64,000 nt of DNA from NCBI RefSeq assembly GCF_000153345.1, contig NZ_CH724127.1, positions 473,528 to 537,527 of the forward strand, in the 5' to 3' direction. The notes beneath the pieces are model-generated. The model ran no database searches. It was not told the DNA's origin and saw only the letters and a program-made list of their open reading frames with translations. How positions within the stretch are numbered: the stretch's first letter is position 1; every line of letters begins with the position of its first letter. Origin of the DNA: Neptuniibacter caesariensis (GTDB lineage Bacteria > Pseudomonadota > Gammaproteobacteria > Pseudomonadales > Balneatricaceae). Below are positions 18,333 through 27,491 of the stretch, piece by piece. The position numbers and the translations under genes were made by a program.

Positions 18333-19994
18333 TTATGCGCTCCAGATCATCTCTTCGGGATTAGCTTTTGGGCTGGAAAGTTGCAGTTTTCTTTCCTTAA
18401 TCCATGTTCCGATATCTGGAAGTTCTTTGGGGTATGTGCCATGTTCGCAGCCCATTAGGCAGTTCAACCCAACCCAGGTATTTCGACCATTGTGTTTGGC
18501 GGCATAAAGGGCAAGGTCAGATACTTTTATCATACTTTGCCAATATTTAAGTCCTGCTTCAGCGGACATAATATTCATGGTAAAGAATCCGATCGAACAA
18601 GTGATTCTTAGATTATTGTCTTTGCCAAACGTTTTCATCTCTGTTGCAAGGCGAAGCCGTTCGGCAATACTGTTGGCGGTTTGCTGATCTGTTTGTCTGC
18701 AAATAACCGTAAATTCTTCGCCGCCGCTTCGAACGACAATATCCTGCTCTCGGAAATTTTGAGTAATGACCTTTGAGAATTGTTGTAAGACCACATCACC
18801 CACATCATGCCCGTAGGAGTCGTTAACCTTTTTGAAATGGTCCAAATCCAGGGTGAAGATGGTCCAATCACCCTTAGCTTTCCAGGTGTCTTCAGAGTGC
18901 ATAAGCTCTTCAAGATAGCGGCGGTTCTTTAAGTTGGTTAAAGCGTCGGTGTGACTGGCATTTTCAAGTTCATCTCGTTCTTGTTCTAACCGGTTAAAGT
19001 CATTAGACAGCTCTTTTGCCATTTCGGCAAAAGATGTGGATAGTGCACCAATCTCATCATCCCTTTGCAAAACGCTAAAAGCGGGTTTGCCTTCACTTTT
19101 AGTGAATAGTTCAGCTTGTTTCTGCAACAGAATAATTGGGTTGACCAAGATCTTTTTCAGCATGAAGTAAGTCGCAAAGCAGGCCATTAATCCAATAATA
19201 AATACGGCCAGCAGCGATATTTTGGTAGCGTTCATTGCCTGATGGTAGAAAGGCCTGGGCTGCTCAATATCTAACTGAATTACTTTATCGACGCTGTTCG
19301 CGAGCTGTTGATAACCAACAGCATGTGAAAGATCGTCATTGATGAACTCTACGCTGGGTTGCAGTGTGGTTTTATCTACAAGTGAAGCAGTAAAGCCCAG
19401 CTCCAGAGAGCTCGATACATGTTCGGTAAATTCATTATCTAAAAGTCTGGCAAAAAACAGGTAACCATTGGCTGGCCCGGTAGACTGGCTGGTCAGAATA
19501 GGGTGCCTGGCGAGTAGCAACGGGCCTTTCTCGGTGAAAAAAATCGCAGAGTCATTATCTGAAAAGTATTGTAATAGAGGATGCGAATGACTCCAGTTTT
19601 GACCTTTGAGTAAGTTGATACGCTCAAGGCTACCCATCTTTTCTGTATGGAGTTTAGATATAACCTGGTGATCTCTGTTGAGGATGATCAGAAGATCAAC
19701 TTTAAGGTCCTCTATTGAATCGACCAGTAAATTCGATTCCTCATAATCCCGGCTGGGTTTAACGACATACTCGTAGGTATCGTCCCACTCGCCCCAGTCG
19801 ATGGTAGCGATTTTTATACGTTCCAACTCATTCTGGAAAGCATGTTCGATTTTAGCCAGATTCTTAAGATGACCCTGCCGTTCTATGGCGCGTATTTCAG
19901 GTAACACAAATGTAAATACAGCAAAAAAGACTCCACCCATTAAGAGTAGAAAGAAGATAATTTCACCAAGGATCAGCTTTTTGGTTAGCTTCAT
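18333..19994 (-). CDS. Membrane diguanylate cyclase, CHASE4-HAMP-GGDEF
   Basis: A 553-residue protein making c-di-GMP from GTP. A membrane helix at residues 8-32 precedes a periplasmic CHASE4-type sensor (TIDWGEWDDTYEYV, DLLIILNRD). A second helix at about 262-283 is followed by a HAMP segment and a GGDEF domain. The active site is GGEEF near residue 422. An inhibitory RxxD site (REQD) lies five residues before it, so product feedback is likely. About 55 extra residues follow the domain. It diverges from a GGDEF-EAL gene at 20107, with only 112 bp between the starts. Confidence 0.92.
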   Translation of the reverse strand: MKLTKKLILGEIIFFLLLMGGVFFAVFTFVLPEIRAIERQGHLKNLAKIEHAFQNELERIKIATIDWGEWDDTYEYVVKPSRDYEESNLLVDSIEDLKVDLLIILNRDHQVISKLHTEKMGSLERINLLKGQNWSHSHPLLQYFSDNDSAIFFTEKGPLLLARHPILTSQSTGPANGYLFFARLLDNEFTEHVSSSLELGFTASLVDKTTLQPSVEFINDDLSHAVGYQQLANSVDKVIQLDIEQPRPFYHQAMNATKISLLAVFIIGLMACFATYFMLKKILVNPIILLQKQAELFTKSEGKPAFSVLQRDDEIGALSTSFAEMAKELSNDFNRLEQERDELENASHTDALTNLKNRRYLEELMHSEDTWKAKGDWTIFTLDLDHFKKVNDSYGHDVGDVVLQQFSKVITQNFREQDIVVRSGGEEFTVICRQTDQQTANSIAERLRLATEMKTFGKDNNLRITCSIGFFTMNIMSAEAGLKYWQSMIKVSDLALYAAKHNGRNTWVGLNCLMGCEHGTYPKELPDIGTWIKERKLQLSSPKANPEEMIWSA

Positions 19995-20106
19995 AGGTAC
20001 TTAATTCCCCTAATCTTTTTAAGAAAGCTCGTTACAAATTGTAGATAAAAGCTATACTTTTTTCAGAAATAGATTAGAACAGTTGTTTGGATCATAGGAG
20101 TCGTGA

Positions 20107-21942
20107 ATGGCATCGATCGAGAAATTGATTCGTTTGCACAAGTCATTGATGACAGTGAGTCATGGTCAGGGATTTATTGAGTTTCCTCGGATTACCAAGC
20201 TAAAGCGGATTGTTAAAGCCTGCGCGAAGCAGTTAAACGTATCCCGTGTCAGTGTCTGGAAACTGGATAATCATCGTGGATGTATCACCTGTGAGGTTTT
20301 ATACATCCTTGATGAAGATCGTTATTATTTTGGTGTCGAGCTCTTCGAAAAGGATTTTCCTGCTTATTTTCGCGCCATCAGAGAAAGTCGCCTGATCAAT
20401 GCCGACAATGCCATTACCGATGATCGAACATGCGAGTTTTCGGAACCCTACCTTATTCCCAATGCTATCTGTTCTATGCTGGATGCGCCGATTTTTTCAG
20501 AAGGTGAGCTGCGTGGGGTGGTTTGCTTGGAGCAGATAGATCAGCAGCGCTCCTGGGATATGGCTGAGATGTCTTATGTGGCTTCGTTAGCAGATAACAT
20601 CTCGATGATTAATGAGCATGAACTTTGGCTGAAAGACAGAGAACAGCTTGAGTTTCTGGAACAGTTTGATGGCCTTACAGGTTTAGAAAAAAGAAACAAT
20701 TTCCAGAAGCGCCTTGATTATGATCTTCAGGATTCGCCTGATCCGGATCGAAGTCGGGCACTTATCTTACTAGGCATCGATTTCTTTGGTGCTGTGAATG
20801 AAACCCATGGCCATAAGGTTGCAGACCAGTTACTAGTCGAGCTTTCCAGGCAGCTCTCTTCCATTTCACTCACCCACCACTATCGACTGTCCAGAATAGG
20901 GGGTGATTCCTTCGCAATCTGGATACCTAACCTGCGCGGGTCAGAAGAGCTACAGCAGCTGCTACAGGAACTTCAGTATGTGGCTGAGAAAGAGTTTATC
21001 TGCCTGGATTCGCCACCGATAAGTGTCAATTTCAGTACGGGCGTGGTTATCTATCCTTCCGAGGGTGACCTACCATTTGATCCCCTGCGCTGTGCAGAGA
21101 TTGCGATGCAGCGGACTAAAGATCAGTCCCGGGGAGGCGTACAATATTTCTCCACTGAGTGGATGGTAGAACTAGAAGGTAAACGCACCTTAGAAAATGA
21201 GCTTGTCGATGCACTAAAAAACCAGGAGCTCACTGCTTTTTATCAGCCAATTCTGTGCCCTGATGAGCGCAAAGTGGTTGGGTTAGAGGCGCTGGTAAGA
21301 TGGCAACATCCAACAAAGGGCCTCGTTTCACCGGCGGATTTTCTGCCAGCAGCTAAAAAGCTCGGTTTAATGGGGCGGATTGGTTCCTTTATGTTGCAAC
21401 GGGCGAGTCAGGATATCTCGCAATTGCAGAAAATGGGGGGGGATGTTCAATGGGTTTCAGTCAATATCGCCAGTGAGCAGCTATATGATCCAATGCTGGC
21501 GAAAGAGATTGAGCAGGTACTTAGCGAGCATAATCTGCCATCTTCTGCGATTGAACTTGAGATTGTCGAAGAGCTGATTAGTCAGGATTCAACGCTTGTT
21601 CGGGCTCAGCTCAATGCTATGTCTGAACTTGGCGTACGCTTGGCGATTGACGATTTTGGTACGGGCTATTCTTCTTTGTCACGACTGAAGCATATGCCGG
21701 TGACTAAGCTGAAGATCGACAAATCGTTTGTTGATGGTCTTCCCTCATCGGAAAATGATCGCTGTATAGCGCAGTCGATTATCGGTTTGGCCAAGGGTTT
21801 ACAGATTGAGCTTGTGGCTGAGGGCGTGGAGGAAAAAGCCCAGGTGGATTTCCTGAAGGATCTGGGCTGCGAATATTTCCAGGGCTACTACTTTGCTAAA
21901 CCGCTACCCATTCAAGAGGTTCACAAGTATTTAGGGCTATAA
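20107..21942 (+). CDS. GAF-GGDEF-EAL protein, probable c-di-GMP phosphodiesterase
   Basis: A 611-residue cytoplasmic protein with AGGAG before the start. The GAF sensor is about residues 10-175. The GGDEF domain is degenerate (GGDSF in the active site), so cyclase activity is doubtful. The C-terminal EAL domain keeps EALVRW, the DDFGTGYSS loop and KIDKSFV, so hydrolysis of c-di-GMP is expected, perhaps stimulated by GTP binding at the degenerate GGDEF. It shares a divergent promoter region with a cyclase gene, pairing synthesis with breakdown. Its stop overlaps the end of the lpxR gene by 6 bp. Confidence 0.92.
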   Translation: MASIEKLIRLHKSLMTVSHGQGFIEFPRITKLKRIVKACAKQLNVSRVSVWKLDNHRGCITCEVLYILDEDRYYFGVELFEKDFPAYFRAIRESRLINADNAITDDRTCEFSEPYLIPNAICSMLDAPIFSEGELRGVVCLEQIDQQRSWDMAEMSYVASLADNISMINEHELWLKDREQLEFLEQFDGLTGLEKRNNFQKRLDYDLQDSPDPDRSRALILLGIDFFGAVNETHGHKVADQLLVELSRQLSSISLTHHYRLSRIGGDSFAIWIPNLRGSEELQQLLQELQYVAEKEFICLDSPPISVNFSTGVVIYPSEGDLPFDPLRCAEIAMQRTKDQSRGGVQYFSTEWMVELEGKRTLENELVDALKNQELTAFYQPILCPDERKVVGLEALVRWQHPTKGLVSPADFLPAAKKLGLMGRIGSFMLQRASQDISQLQKMGGDVQWVSVNIASEQLYDPMLAKEIEQVLSEHNLPSSAIELEIVEELISQDSTLVRAQLNAMSELGVRLAIDDFGTGYSSLSRLKHMPVTKLKIDKSFVDGLPSSENDRCIAQSIIGLAKGLQIELVAEGVEEKAQVDFLKDLGCEYFQGYYFAKPLPIQEVHKYLGL

Positions 21943-22995
21943 GCTGTAGGAATAGCTTAGGCTGAGAGAACCGAATGCGTGCCCCTCGGGCTGCCCTTCA
22001 AATTCGCGGCTTCGATGAACCCTTGCGAAAGAGAGTTTCCAGCCTCTGTATAGGGCGGCAATACCGAAAGCTGCTTCACCGACCAGGGGTTCTTTATCAA
22101 TTGAATGGCTATCTCTGAACGTGTTGCCGTCCAGAAAGATATCTCTGAGTACCCAGCGGCCATCCATCGAAATAAACGCATGTACCCCCAGGTTTTTGTC
22201 CCGGCTACCGCGCTGATAGCGACCGTCACCCAGTCCGGGTGCGCTATTATCCCCACCACTGCGCAGCGCTGCGGTGCCAAAATCTTGCGGAAGGTTCCAG
22301 CCAAATCGAAACTCTGCACCACCATTTAGATAGGTGGCGACATTACCTAAACTTCCCCCTGCATGGAGAATCATGTCATATTCGAAAAGTGGGCTGAGCC
22401 TGCTTTTGAAAATACGGTTTTTATGTTCATAAACCAGCTGGAAACCGGGTTCATTTTTCAGTTGGTTATCCCAGCCATTAAATTTCTGGAAGCCTCGAAT
22501 ACTATGTATCAAGTCCTGTGCTTCTTCGCCTAACGCCAGAGGCCCGACAACCCCCAAATTGAGTTCGGCAGTGTTCATCTTGTCGCGGGTACGGCTGTGG
22601 TAGGCGATGCCACCATATAACCAGCCAGCATAGGGGCGATCATTAGGATCCACGGAGTAGCGATCAATATCTTCCGGGGTATAGATCTGCTGACCCAGGG
22701 TTAAAACCACATTTCGTTCTACTTTCTGCGCGCTGTCATCGCTAGGGTCGAATAGCGGTAAGTAAGGACTAACATCTCTGACCCATTCCGGTAGTCTCTC
22801 GTCCTTTAGATAGTTGTCTACGTTAGGGGAAACCCATGAAGCGCGAATACCGTTGGTATAGTTCTGATCAGTTTCTGAAAACAGATCGTTTTCAAAGTAC
22901 AGATTCAGGGTCCAGGGTGGTTGCTCTTCAGCCTGACTGATCTGGCTTAGCATACTGCAGCACAAACTTAAGATTAAGGGCGGGATCGTTTTCAT
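21937..22995 (-). CDS. lpxR: Lipid A 3'-O-deacylase family outer-membrane protein
   Basis: A 352-residue protein with a signal peptide ending near SQAEE. It carries the LpxR (DUF2219) signatures: NLYFENDLFSETDQNYTNGI at the mature N-terminus and NDRPYAGWLYGGIAYHS further on. The remainder is alternating beta strands of an outer-membrane barrel ending in an aromatic-rich LSLSYSYSL strand. LpxR removes the 3'-acyloxyacyl chain of lipid A, changing the surface of the cell. The gene lies downstream of ydbL after a terminator-like hairpin, so it may have its own promoter within the 87-bp gap. Ribosome binding site AGGAC. Confidence 0.88.
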   Translation of the reverse strand: MKTIPPLILSLCCSMLSQISQAEEQPPWTLNLYFENDLFSETDQNYTNGIRASWVSPNVDNYLKDERLPEWVRDVSPYLPLFDPSDDSAQKVERNVVLTLGQQIYTPEDIDRYSVDPNDRPYAGWLYGGIAYHSRTRDKMNTAELNLGVVGPLALGEEAQDLIHSIRGFQKFNGWDNQLKNEPGFQLVYEHKNRIFKSRLSPLFEYDMILHAGGSLGNVATYLNGGAEFRFGWNLPQDFGTAALRSGGDNSAPGLGDGRYQRGSRDKNLGVHAFISMDGRWVLRDIFLDGNTFRDSHSIDKEPLVGEAAFGIAALYRGWKLSFARVHRSREFEGQPEGHAFGSLSLSYSYSL

Positions 22996-23033
22996 GGCTG
23001 AGTCCTGAATTAGGTTGCTTGGCAGGGCCCGGA

Positions 23034-23062
23034 TAAAAGAAAAGCACAGATAATCTGTGCTT
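23034..23062 (-). terminator. Terminator after ydbL
   Basis: Perfect 10-bp stem (AAGCACAGAT with ATCTGTGCTT, 23042-23062) and, on the minus strand, a following T-rich stretch. It lies between ydbL and lpxR and would end the long minus-strand operon. Confidence 0.75.
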
Positions 23063-23082
23063 CTCTTACTGGGATAGAGGGC

Positions 23083-23418
23083 TTATTTTTTCTGCCACTT
23101 CCCATTGGGTAATTGTATGTAATGGCCCGAAGGTGCTCGATCCTGAAGGCGTTGTCCCATACGCAGTTCAAATACAGAACGCTCAACACCGGCCTTTTTT
23201 GCACCTTTGTCATAGGCTGCACGGCGTTTATTATTGATGCCAGTGACCAGATTCTTAAGGTCTGCGTTCGGCGAAGAGGTGATAATCCCCAGATAGCCGT
23301 TATTACGTTCGCCGATTAGTCCCTGCGCTTTGGCATCATCTTTAGATATAGCCCAAGCCGGTGCAGCAACGAGTGAAATTGCCAGAATAATGGAGGTTAA
23401 AATTGCCTTTAAATTCAT
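23083..23418 (-). CDS. ydbL: YdbL family periplasmic protein (DUF1318)
   Basis: A 111-residue protein with a signal peptide (cleavage near APAWA) and the DUF1318 signature: KAQGLIGERNNGYLGII, then IN.KRR.AY and GQRLQDRAPSGHYIQ. It is the third gene of a ydbH-ynbE-ydbL set, 14 bp after ynbE. In E. coli, YdbH and YnbE form a bridge for phospholipid transport between the membranes, and YdbL is reported to modulate its assembly. The same arrangement here supports the same role. Confidence 0.92.
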   Translation of the reverse strand: MNLKAILTSIILAISLVAAPAWAISKDDAKAQGLIGERNNGYLGIITSSPNADLKNLVTGINNKRRAAYDKGAKKAGVERSVFELRMGQRLQDRAPSGHYIQLPNGKWQKK

Positions 23419-23432
23419 TCCTTGTCCTCCTA

Positions 23433-23633
23433 TTAAAAGATGTCGCTGTTTTCAGAGAGAAGTTCATCGATCTCGCGGTCAACCTTAACTAAAATCTCAT
23501 GTTCGATTTTAACGTTCAGGTTGATGGTGATCGGTTCACTGGGTACTGCCACTTCTACCCGCGGCGAACAACCGCTTACTGCTGCGAGTGAAATCGCAAT
23601 AACCAGTGTTGGAAATATCTGGTTTACTTTCAT
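23433..23633 (-). CDS. ynbE: YnbE-like outer-membrane lipoprotein
   Basis: A 66-residue lipoprotein. A short signal peptide ends in a lipobox, AVSGC, so the mature N-terminal cysteine is acylated. The rest (EPITINLNVKIEHEILVKVD) matches the YnbE family. In E. coli, YnbE subunits stack at the outer-membrane end of the YdbH bridge. It lies between ydbH and ydbL with short gaps. Ribosome binding site GAGGAA. Confidence 0.9.
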   Translation of the reverse strand: MKVNQIFPTLVIAISLAAVSGCSPRVEVAVPSEPITINLNVKIEHEILVKVDREIDELLSENSDIF

Positions 23634-23670
23634 GGTTGTTCCTCAACTCTGCTACAGATTCCAATTTATT

Positions 23671-26004
23671 CTAACGGTAACGTTTCTCAATTGTCTTCGT
23701 CAATTTATCAGCAAACTGTAGCGTTTTTATTAACTTAGGGATGTTCTCTTCCACATTGATTGTGAAATCCACCGGATGACCTTTATTCCATTCCGGGTTT
23801 TTCCCTTTTAAACGTGTTTTTAACAGTGCAGTGCCATCACTCAAATAGTTAAGGCCGATCTCCAGCGTGTCATAGTGAAAGTTGCCTAATGCTTCTATGG
23901 CCATCTTCAGACCAATATTCGCTGCTGCATAAGCCTGGACCGCGGTTGAAGGTGTGAAGGTGATACGCCCACCGGGTTGTTCGCCTGTGAGTATGCCATC
24001 GCTTATGGTCAGTTGGTTATCACTGAAGCGAAGCGGAAATGCACCATTCAGCTTACCTTCACCGGATAGGCCTTGTTGCCGCTCAAGTGCTAACACTTCC
24101 CCCAGATCTAACTGCTTTATTGAGACCTGAGTACTGAAGTCGGGTTTCAGAGGATTAAATCCAAAATCAGCAAATGTTATTAACCCTTGCAGCAACTCAG
24201 CCTGGGTCGCTTCCAGCTTAATTTGATCACGCCCTTTTTTATGCTCATAGGCATACTGGGTTTGGACCTTTGTGATCTCTACACCACTTATAACCTTATT
24301 AAGCTTAATGTTGCCTGTATCACTTATTATGCCGTTACTACGAATTCTGCTACGGGAATCCTGTTCTAAGCCTTCAAAGAAAATCTCATCCCAGCTGAAG
24401 TTCACTTTACGGAGGCTGTTATTCAGGGTGGCGGTATAGGCCCCCTGAGCATTGATGTGAGCACTACCGTTGTGGAATAAAGTGCCGCCCTGTACAGCAA
24501 GGTTAGCGGGGATCTTTACGAAATTAGCCAGGGTTCGATCGATGTTCTTTAGGGCGATCGGTTTTAATTTCCAGTTAGCACGGGTTTTCTGATTGGTAAG
24601 GTTAGTGGTTGTTGAAGCATCAATTTGAAACGGAAGATTAGCGGTTTTAAGGCGTAACTTTTGCGCAAACTGTTTTTTCGTCAGTTTGAACTGACTGTTA
24701 ACGCTTATCGGTGGAACCTTCTGGTTTGGAACCTTGGGTGTCAGCCTTGCTATGCTGACCTCTCCGTTTAAGGAATGCTCTTTGAGATTAATATCTTTAA
24801 GTGAAATGGCGGTTTTACTTTCAGGAATTGATAGAGAAGGCAGCGTTATTGTGCTGGTCTCTAGTTCAAAGGCGATAGGGGATATCTGTGGGCTAATTTC
24901 TTCATCCATAAATACCGATGCCAGATTGATATCCAGCTGCAAAGGCTGGGTCAGATTCAGTGATGCACGCTCTATCTGAGGTTTGTTAGGGATCAGATTT
25001 AAACCTTGCAGTTCCGCAGAGCTGGATTTCGATAGCTCGATCTCTAGTTTCTCAACAGAGAATCCTAGCTTGCCTTCTAAATTGATCTGCGCGCTTTCCA
25101 GCTGCTCAGTAATGCTTGCGGCTTTTATATGGCCTGTTAGCTGTTGCTGGGTTTGGATACTTTTAAGTAATGCATCCGGCGTTAATCGAGTTTTTACCGG
25201 GAAGCTGCTGATGCCTTCAAATTCCAACGAGCCTGATAGCTCTGGAAGGCCGGTAATACCAAATTTATCCCCAATTCCGCTGAGTTTGTTCAGGGTAATG
25301 GATTGCTTTGAATTCAACATCAATTGTTTGGCAAACTGAATTTGTCCCTGTAGCACAACAAAGGGTGTGTCTTGTTCAAGCAAGCGAAGTTTAAGTTGAT
25401 CATCTGCGTTTAATTGCAGGTCACCCCAGCCGAGTTCACTGTTATTGCGGCTGAAATTAATACGGCTATACAGGGTGCTATTTTCTAAAAGCAGGGCGCC
25501 TTTGAACTCCCAATCGTTTTGGCCTTCTGGGTAATCCAGAATCAGATCAAGTTCACCCACACGAAGTGCGCCAACCGGTACTTTACTTAACCATTGGCTG
25601 GGGAGCATACCTGACAGGTCAATCAGCTCAGATTCCGATTCCTGAACCGTTTTAGCTTCTTTAAATTCGATACGAATTTTAGACTGGGGAAGCAGCAAGC
25701 TTTCCAGGCGATGGTTTAAATACAGCTCAAGAGGGTTGTAACTTACCTGAATATTGCCGGAACTCAGATGAATGACTTTGTCTTCGCTATCTTTGGTAAG
25801 CGATATCTGCTCGATCTCCAGCTTGTTCCAGCCTGGAGGTTTCATCTGTAATTCGATCGAAGAATAATTTTGTTTCTGCAGCCAGTGATTAAGCGCTTTT
25901 TCCGCGAGGGCAGGTGAAGCAAAGTATAAGGCGAGCGTACTTACCAAAAGAAGGGTAAGAAACAGGAGGAGTATGATCCAGACACGCTTTCCTAGCTTTG
26001 ACAT
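23671..26004 (-). CDS. ydbH: YdbH family AsmA-like intermembrane transport protein
   Basis: A 777-residue protein with one N-terminal membrane helix (residues 8-28) and a long periplasmic part rich in beta strands, characteristic of AsmA-like bridge proteins. The C-terminal part (LSGEGKLNGAFPLRFSDNQL, GGRITFTP) resembles the conserved YdbH domain. YdbH is partly redundant with TamB and YhdP in moving phospholipids to the outer membrane in E. coli. The downstream partners YnbE and YdbL are present, completing the set. CAGGAGG lies before the start. Confidence 0.9.
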   Translation of the reverse strand: MSKLGKRVWIILLLFLTLLLVSTLALYFASPALAEKALNHWLQKQNYSSIELQMKPPGWNKLEIEQISLTKDSEDKVIHLSSGNIQVSYNPLELYLNHRLESLLLPQSKIRIEFKEAKTVQESESELIDLSGMLPSQWLSKVPVGALRVGELDLILDYPEGQNDWEFKGALLLENSTLYSRINFSRNNSELGWGDLQLNADDQLKLRLLEQDTPFVVLQGQIQFAKQLMLNSKQSITLNKLSGIGDKFGITGLPELSGSLEFEGISSFPVKTRLTPDALLKSIQTQQQLTGHIKAASITEQLESAQINLEGKLGFSVEKLEIELSKSSSAELQGLNLIPNKPQIERASLNLTQPLQLDINLASVFMDEEISPQISPIAFELETSTITLPSLSIPESKTAISLKDINLKEHSLNGEVSIARLTPKVPNQKVPPISVNSQFKLTKKQFAQKLRLKTANLPFQIDASTTTNLTNQKTRANWKLKPIALKNIDRTLANFVKIPANLAVQGGTLFHNGSAHINAQGAYTATLNNSLRKVNFSWDEIFFEGLEQDSRSRIRSNGIISDTGNIKLNKVISGVEITKVQTQYAYEHKKGRDQIKLEATQAELLQGLITFADFGFNPLKPDFSTQVSIKQLDLGEVLALERQQGLSGEGKLNGAFPLRFSDNQLTISDGILTGEQPGGRITFTPSTAVQAYAAANIGLKMAIEALGNFHYDTLEIGLNYLSDGTALLKTRLKGKNPEWNKGHPVDFTINVEENIPKLIKTLQFADKLTKTIEKRYR

Positions 26005-26022
26005 CCCACCTCCTGACAGCTG

Positions 26023-26427
26023 CTAATCCAATTCCAGATCGTAGAGACGCTCCACAGCATCTTTCAAATGAAAGATTAGATCAGAGAATTGGTCAGTATC
26101 ATTTTCTATATCGATATCGCCTAACCGGTCGGCCGTTTCTTCCAGTGACTCGCCGCGATTGTCGATACCCTGTTCTTGCAACAACCAATACATCAGACCA
26201 TAAATTTCGGGAACGGTTGCAACAGAATCCAGATCTTCCAGAAATTCAGCTCTTACTTTGCGCAATGCTTCCATCAGCGGGTGGGACTCATCTGTTTCCA
26301 GATAGATATCCAACAGATCAGATGCAGCACTAATTATGAGTGTGCTTGGCGAGCTATCAGCGGGAACTGCAGCGACTATCTCTAGCTGCGGGTTATCGGA
26401 TTCAGAATGGCTGATCAGATAAGGCAT
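26023..26427 (-). CDS. Hypothetical acidic protein, 134 aa
   Basis: A soluble, strongly acidic protein with no motif I recognise; the last third is helical (DQFSDLIFHLKDAVERLYDLELD). Its ATG overlaps the stop of the O-methyltransferase gene (TAATG at 26427), so translation is coupled. It is followed by ydbH after 18 bp. The coupling is the best argument that it is real and used together with its neighbours. Confidence 0.7.
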   Translation of the reverse strand: MPYLISHSESDNPQLEIVAAVPADSSPSTLIISAASDLLDIYLETDESHPLMEALRKVRAEFLEDLDSVATVPEIYGLMYWLLQEQGIDNRGESLEETADRLGDIDIENDTDQFSDLIFHLKDAVERLYDLELD

Positions 26428-27065
26428 TAGCGAATTTTCCGAACCACATTCATGCCGTCGCGAACGGTGAGGAAGATATTCTCCACGTTTGGATCGGCCG
26501 CAATCTCTTTGTTCAGATCGACCAGTACGTCGTCGATATCGGATTCAGGCTGTAGCACTTTTCCAGACCAGAGCATGTTATCTACGACGAGCAGACCACC
26601 CGGGCGGGTCATCTCTAATGCCTTACGGTAGTAGTTCAGATAGTTACGCTTATCAGCATCGATAAATGTGAAATCCAGTTCCATATCCAGTGTTTCAATG
26701 GTCTCGATCGCTTTACCAAAGATCACCTCAATCTTGTGCCCATGTGGGCTGCGATCAAAGAATGTCTGCGCGAATTCGATGGCTCTGGGGTTCGTCTCAC
26801 AGCAGATAATCTTGCCATCATCAGGCATGCCTTCAGCGATAGATAGCGCGGAATAGCCCGTAAACATGCCAATTTCTAATACATTCTTTGGCTGATGCAG
26901 TTGGGCAAGGAACTTAAGCGTTCGACCAACCAAGCGGCCAGACAGCTTTTGCGGCCAGCCCATATTCTTGTTGGTCTCGTCAATCAGTTCCTGAAGCAAC
27001 TCAGGTTCAGGGGTCGTGCTTTGAAATGCGTAATCTTCAACGGCTTCGTTTACCAGAAATTCCAC
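26427..27065 (-). CDS. O-methyltransferase, caffeoyl-CoA type (family 3)
   Basis: A 212-residue SAM-dependent methyltransferase starting with GTG at 27065. Motif I is VLEIGMFTGYSALSIAEG, followed by an acidic residue at the end of strand 2 (CCETN) and DFTFIDADKRNYLNYY, the metal-binding DADK typical of family 3 O-methyltransferases. Such enzymes methylate catechol-type hydroxyls; the substrate in bacteria is mostly unknown. It sits in the minus-strand run between a secreted protein and a coupled hypothetical gene. Confidence 0.88.
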   Translation of the reverse strand: MEFLVNEAVEDYAFQSTTPEPELLQELIDETNKNMGWPQKLSGRLVGRTLKFLAQLHQPKNVLEIGMFTGYSALSIAEGMPDDGKIICCETNPRAIEFAQTFFDRSPHGHKIEVIFGKAIETIETLDMELDFTFIDADKRNYLNYYRKALEMTRPGGLLVVDNMLWSGKVLQPESDIDDVLVDLNKEIAADPNVENIFLTVRDGMNVVRKIR

Positions 27066-27082
27066 TGATTCTTTCTCTATCT

Positions 27083-27433
27083 TTAGTTTCCGGATTGAGC
27101 CGGAACGGGTTTCAACATAACTTTACTTGCCCAGACTTGCATGGTTGGTCGACCATCTTCAGGGCTGATTTCAAACTGACAGATAATAATATCATTTTCC
27201 GGGCACTGCTTGATAATTGCTTTTGCATTTACCGGCGCAGGAAAGCAACCCGTTTGCGGGGGGCTACCCACACCATACAGAGACCACTTCATTAGTTGCT
27301 CATACTGGGGCAATGTCTGGCAGACGGTGTAACCGCCATCTAATACTCTATAGAGTTGCGGTTCGGGGGCCTGGGTTTCAGAAACTGCATTGAAACTGAA
27401 GACAGCTAATAAAAGCAGAAACAGCCTTCGCAT
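27083..27433 (-). CDS. Hypothetical secreted protein, 116 aa
   Basis: ATG 27433 is chosen because GGAGG precedes it and it opens a clear signal peptide (MRRLFLLLLAVFSFNAVSE). The mature part has four cysteines (VCQT, GCFPAP, QCPEND, ICQFE), fitting a disulfide-stabilised periplasmic protein. No family is recognised. It lies 58 bp after the potassium-channel gene and 17 bp before the methyltransferase gene. Confidence 0.7.
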   Translation of the reverse strand: MRRLFLLLLAVFSFNAVSETQAPEPQLYRVLDGGYTVCQTLPQYEQLMKWSLYGVGSPPQTGCFPAPVNAKAIIKQCPENDIIICQFEISPEDGRPTMQVWASKVMLKPVPAQSGN

Positions 27434-27491
27434 AAGATGTTTCCTCCTATGATCGCAAGGATGATAGATAGTATGAGACTTTTCCCGATAC

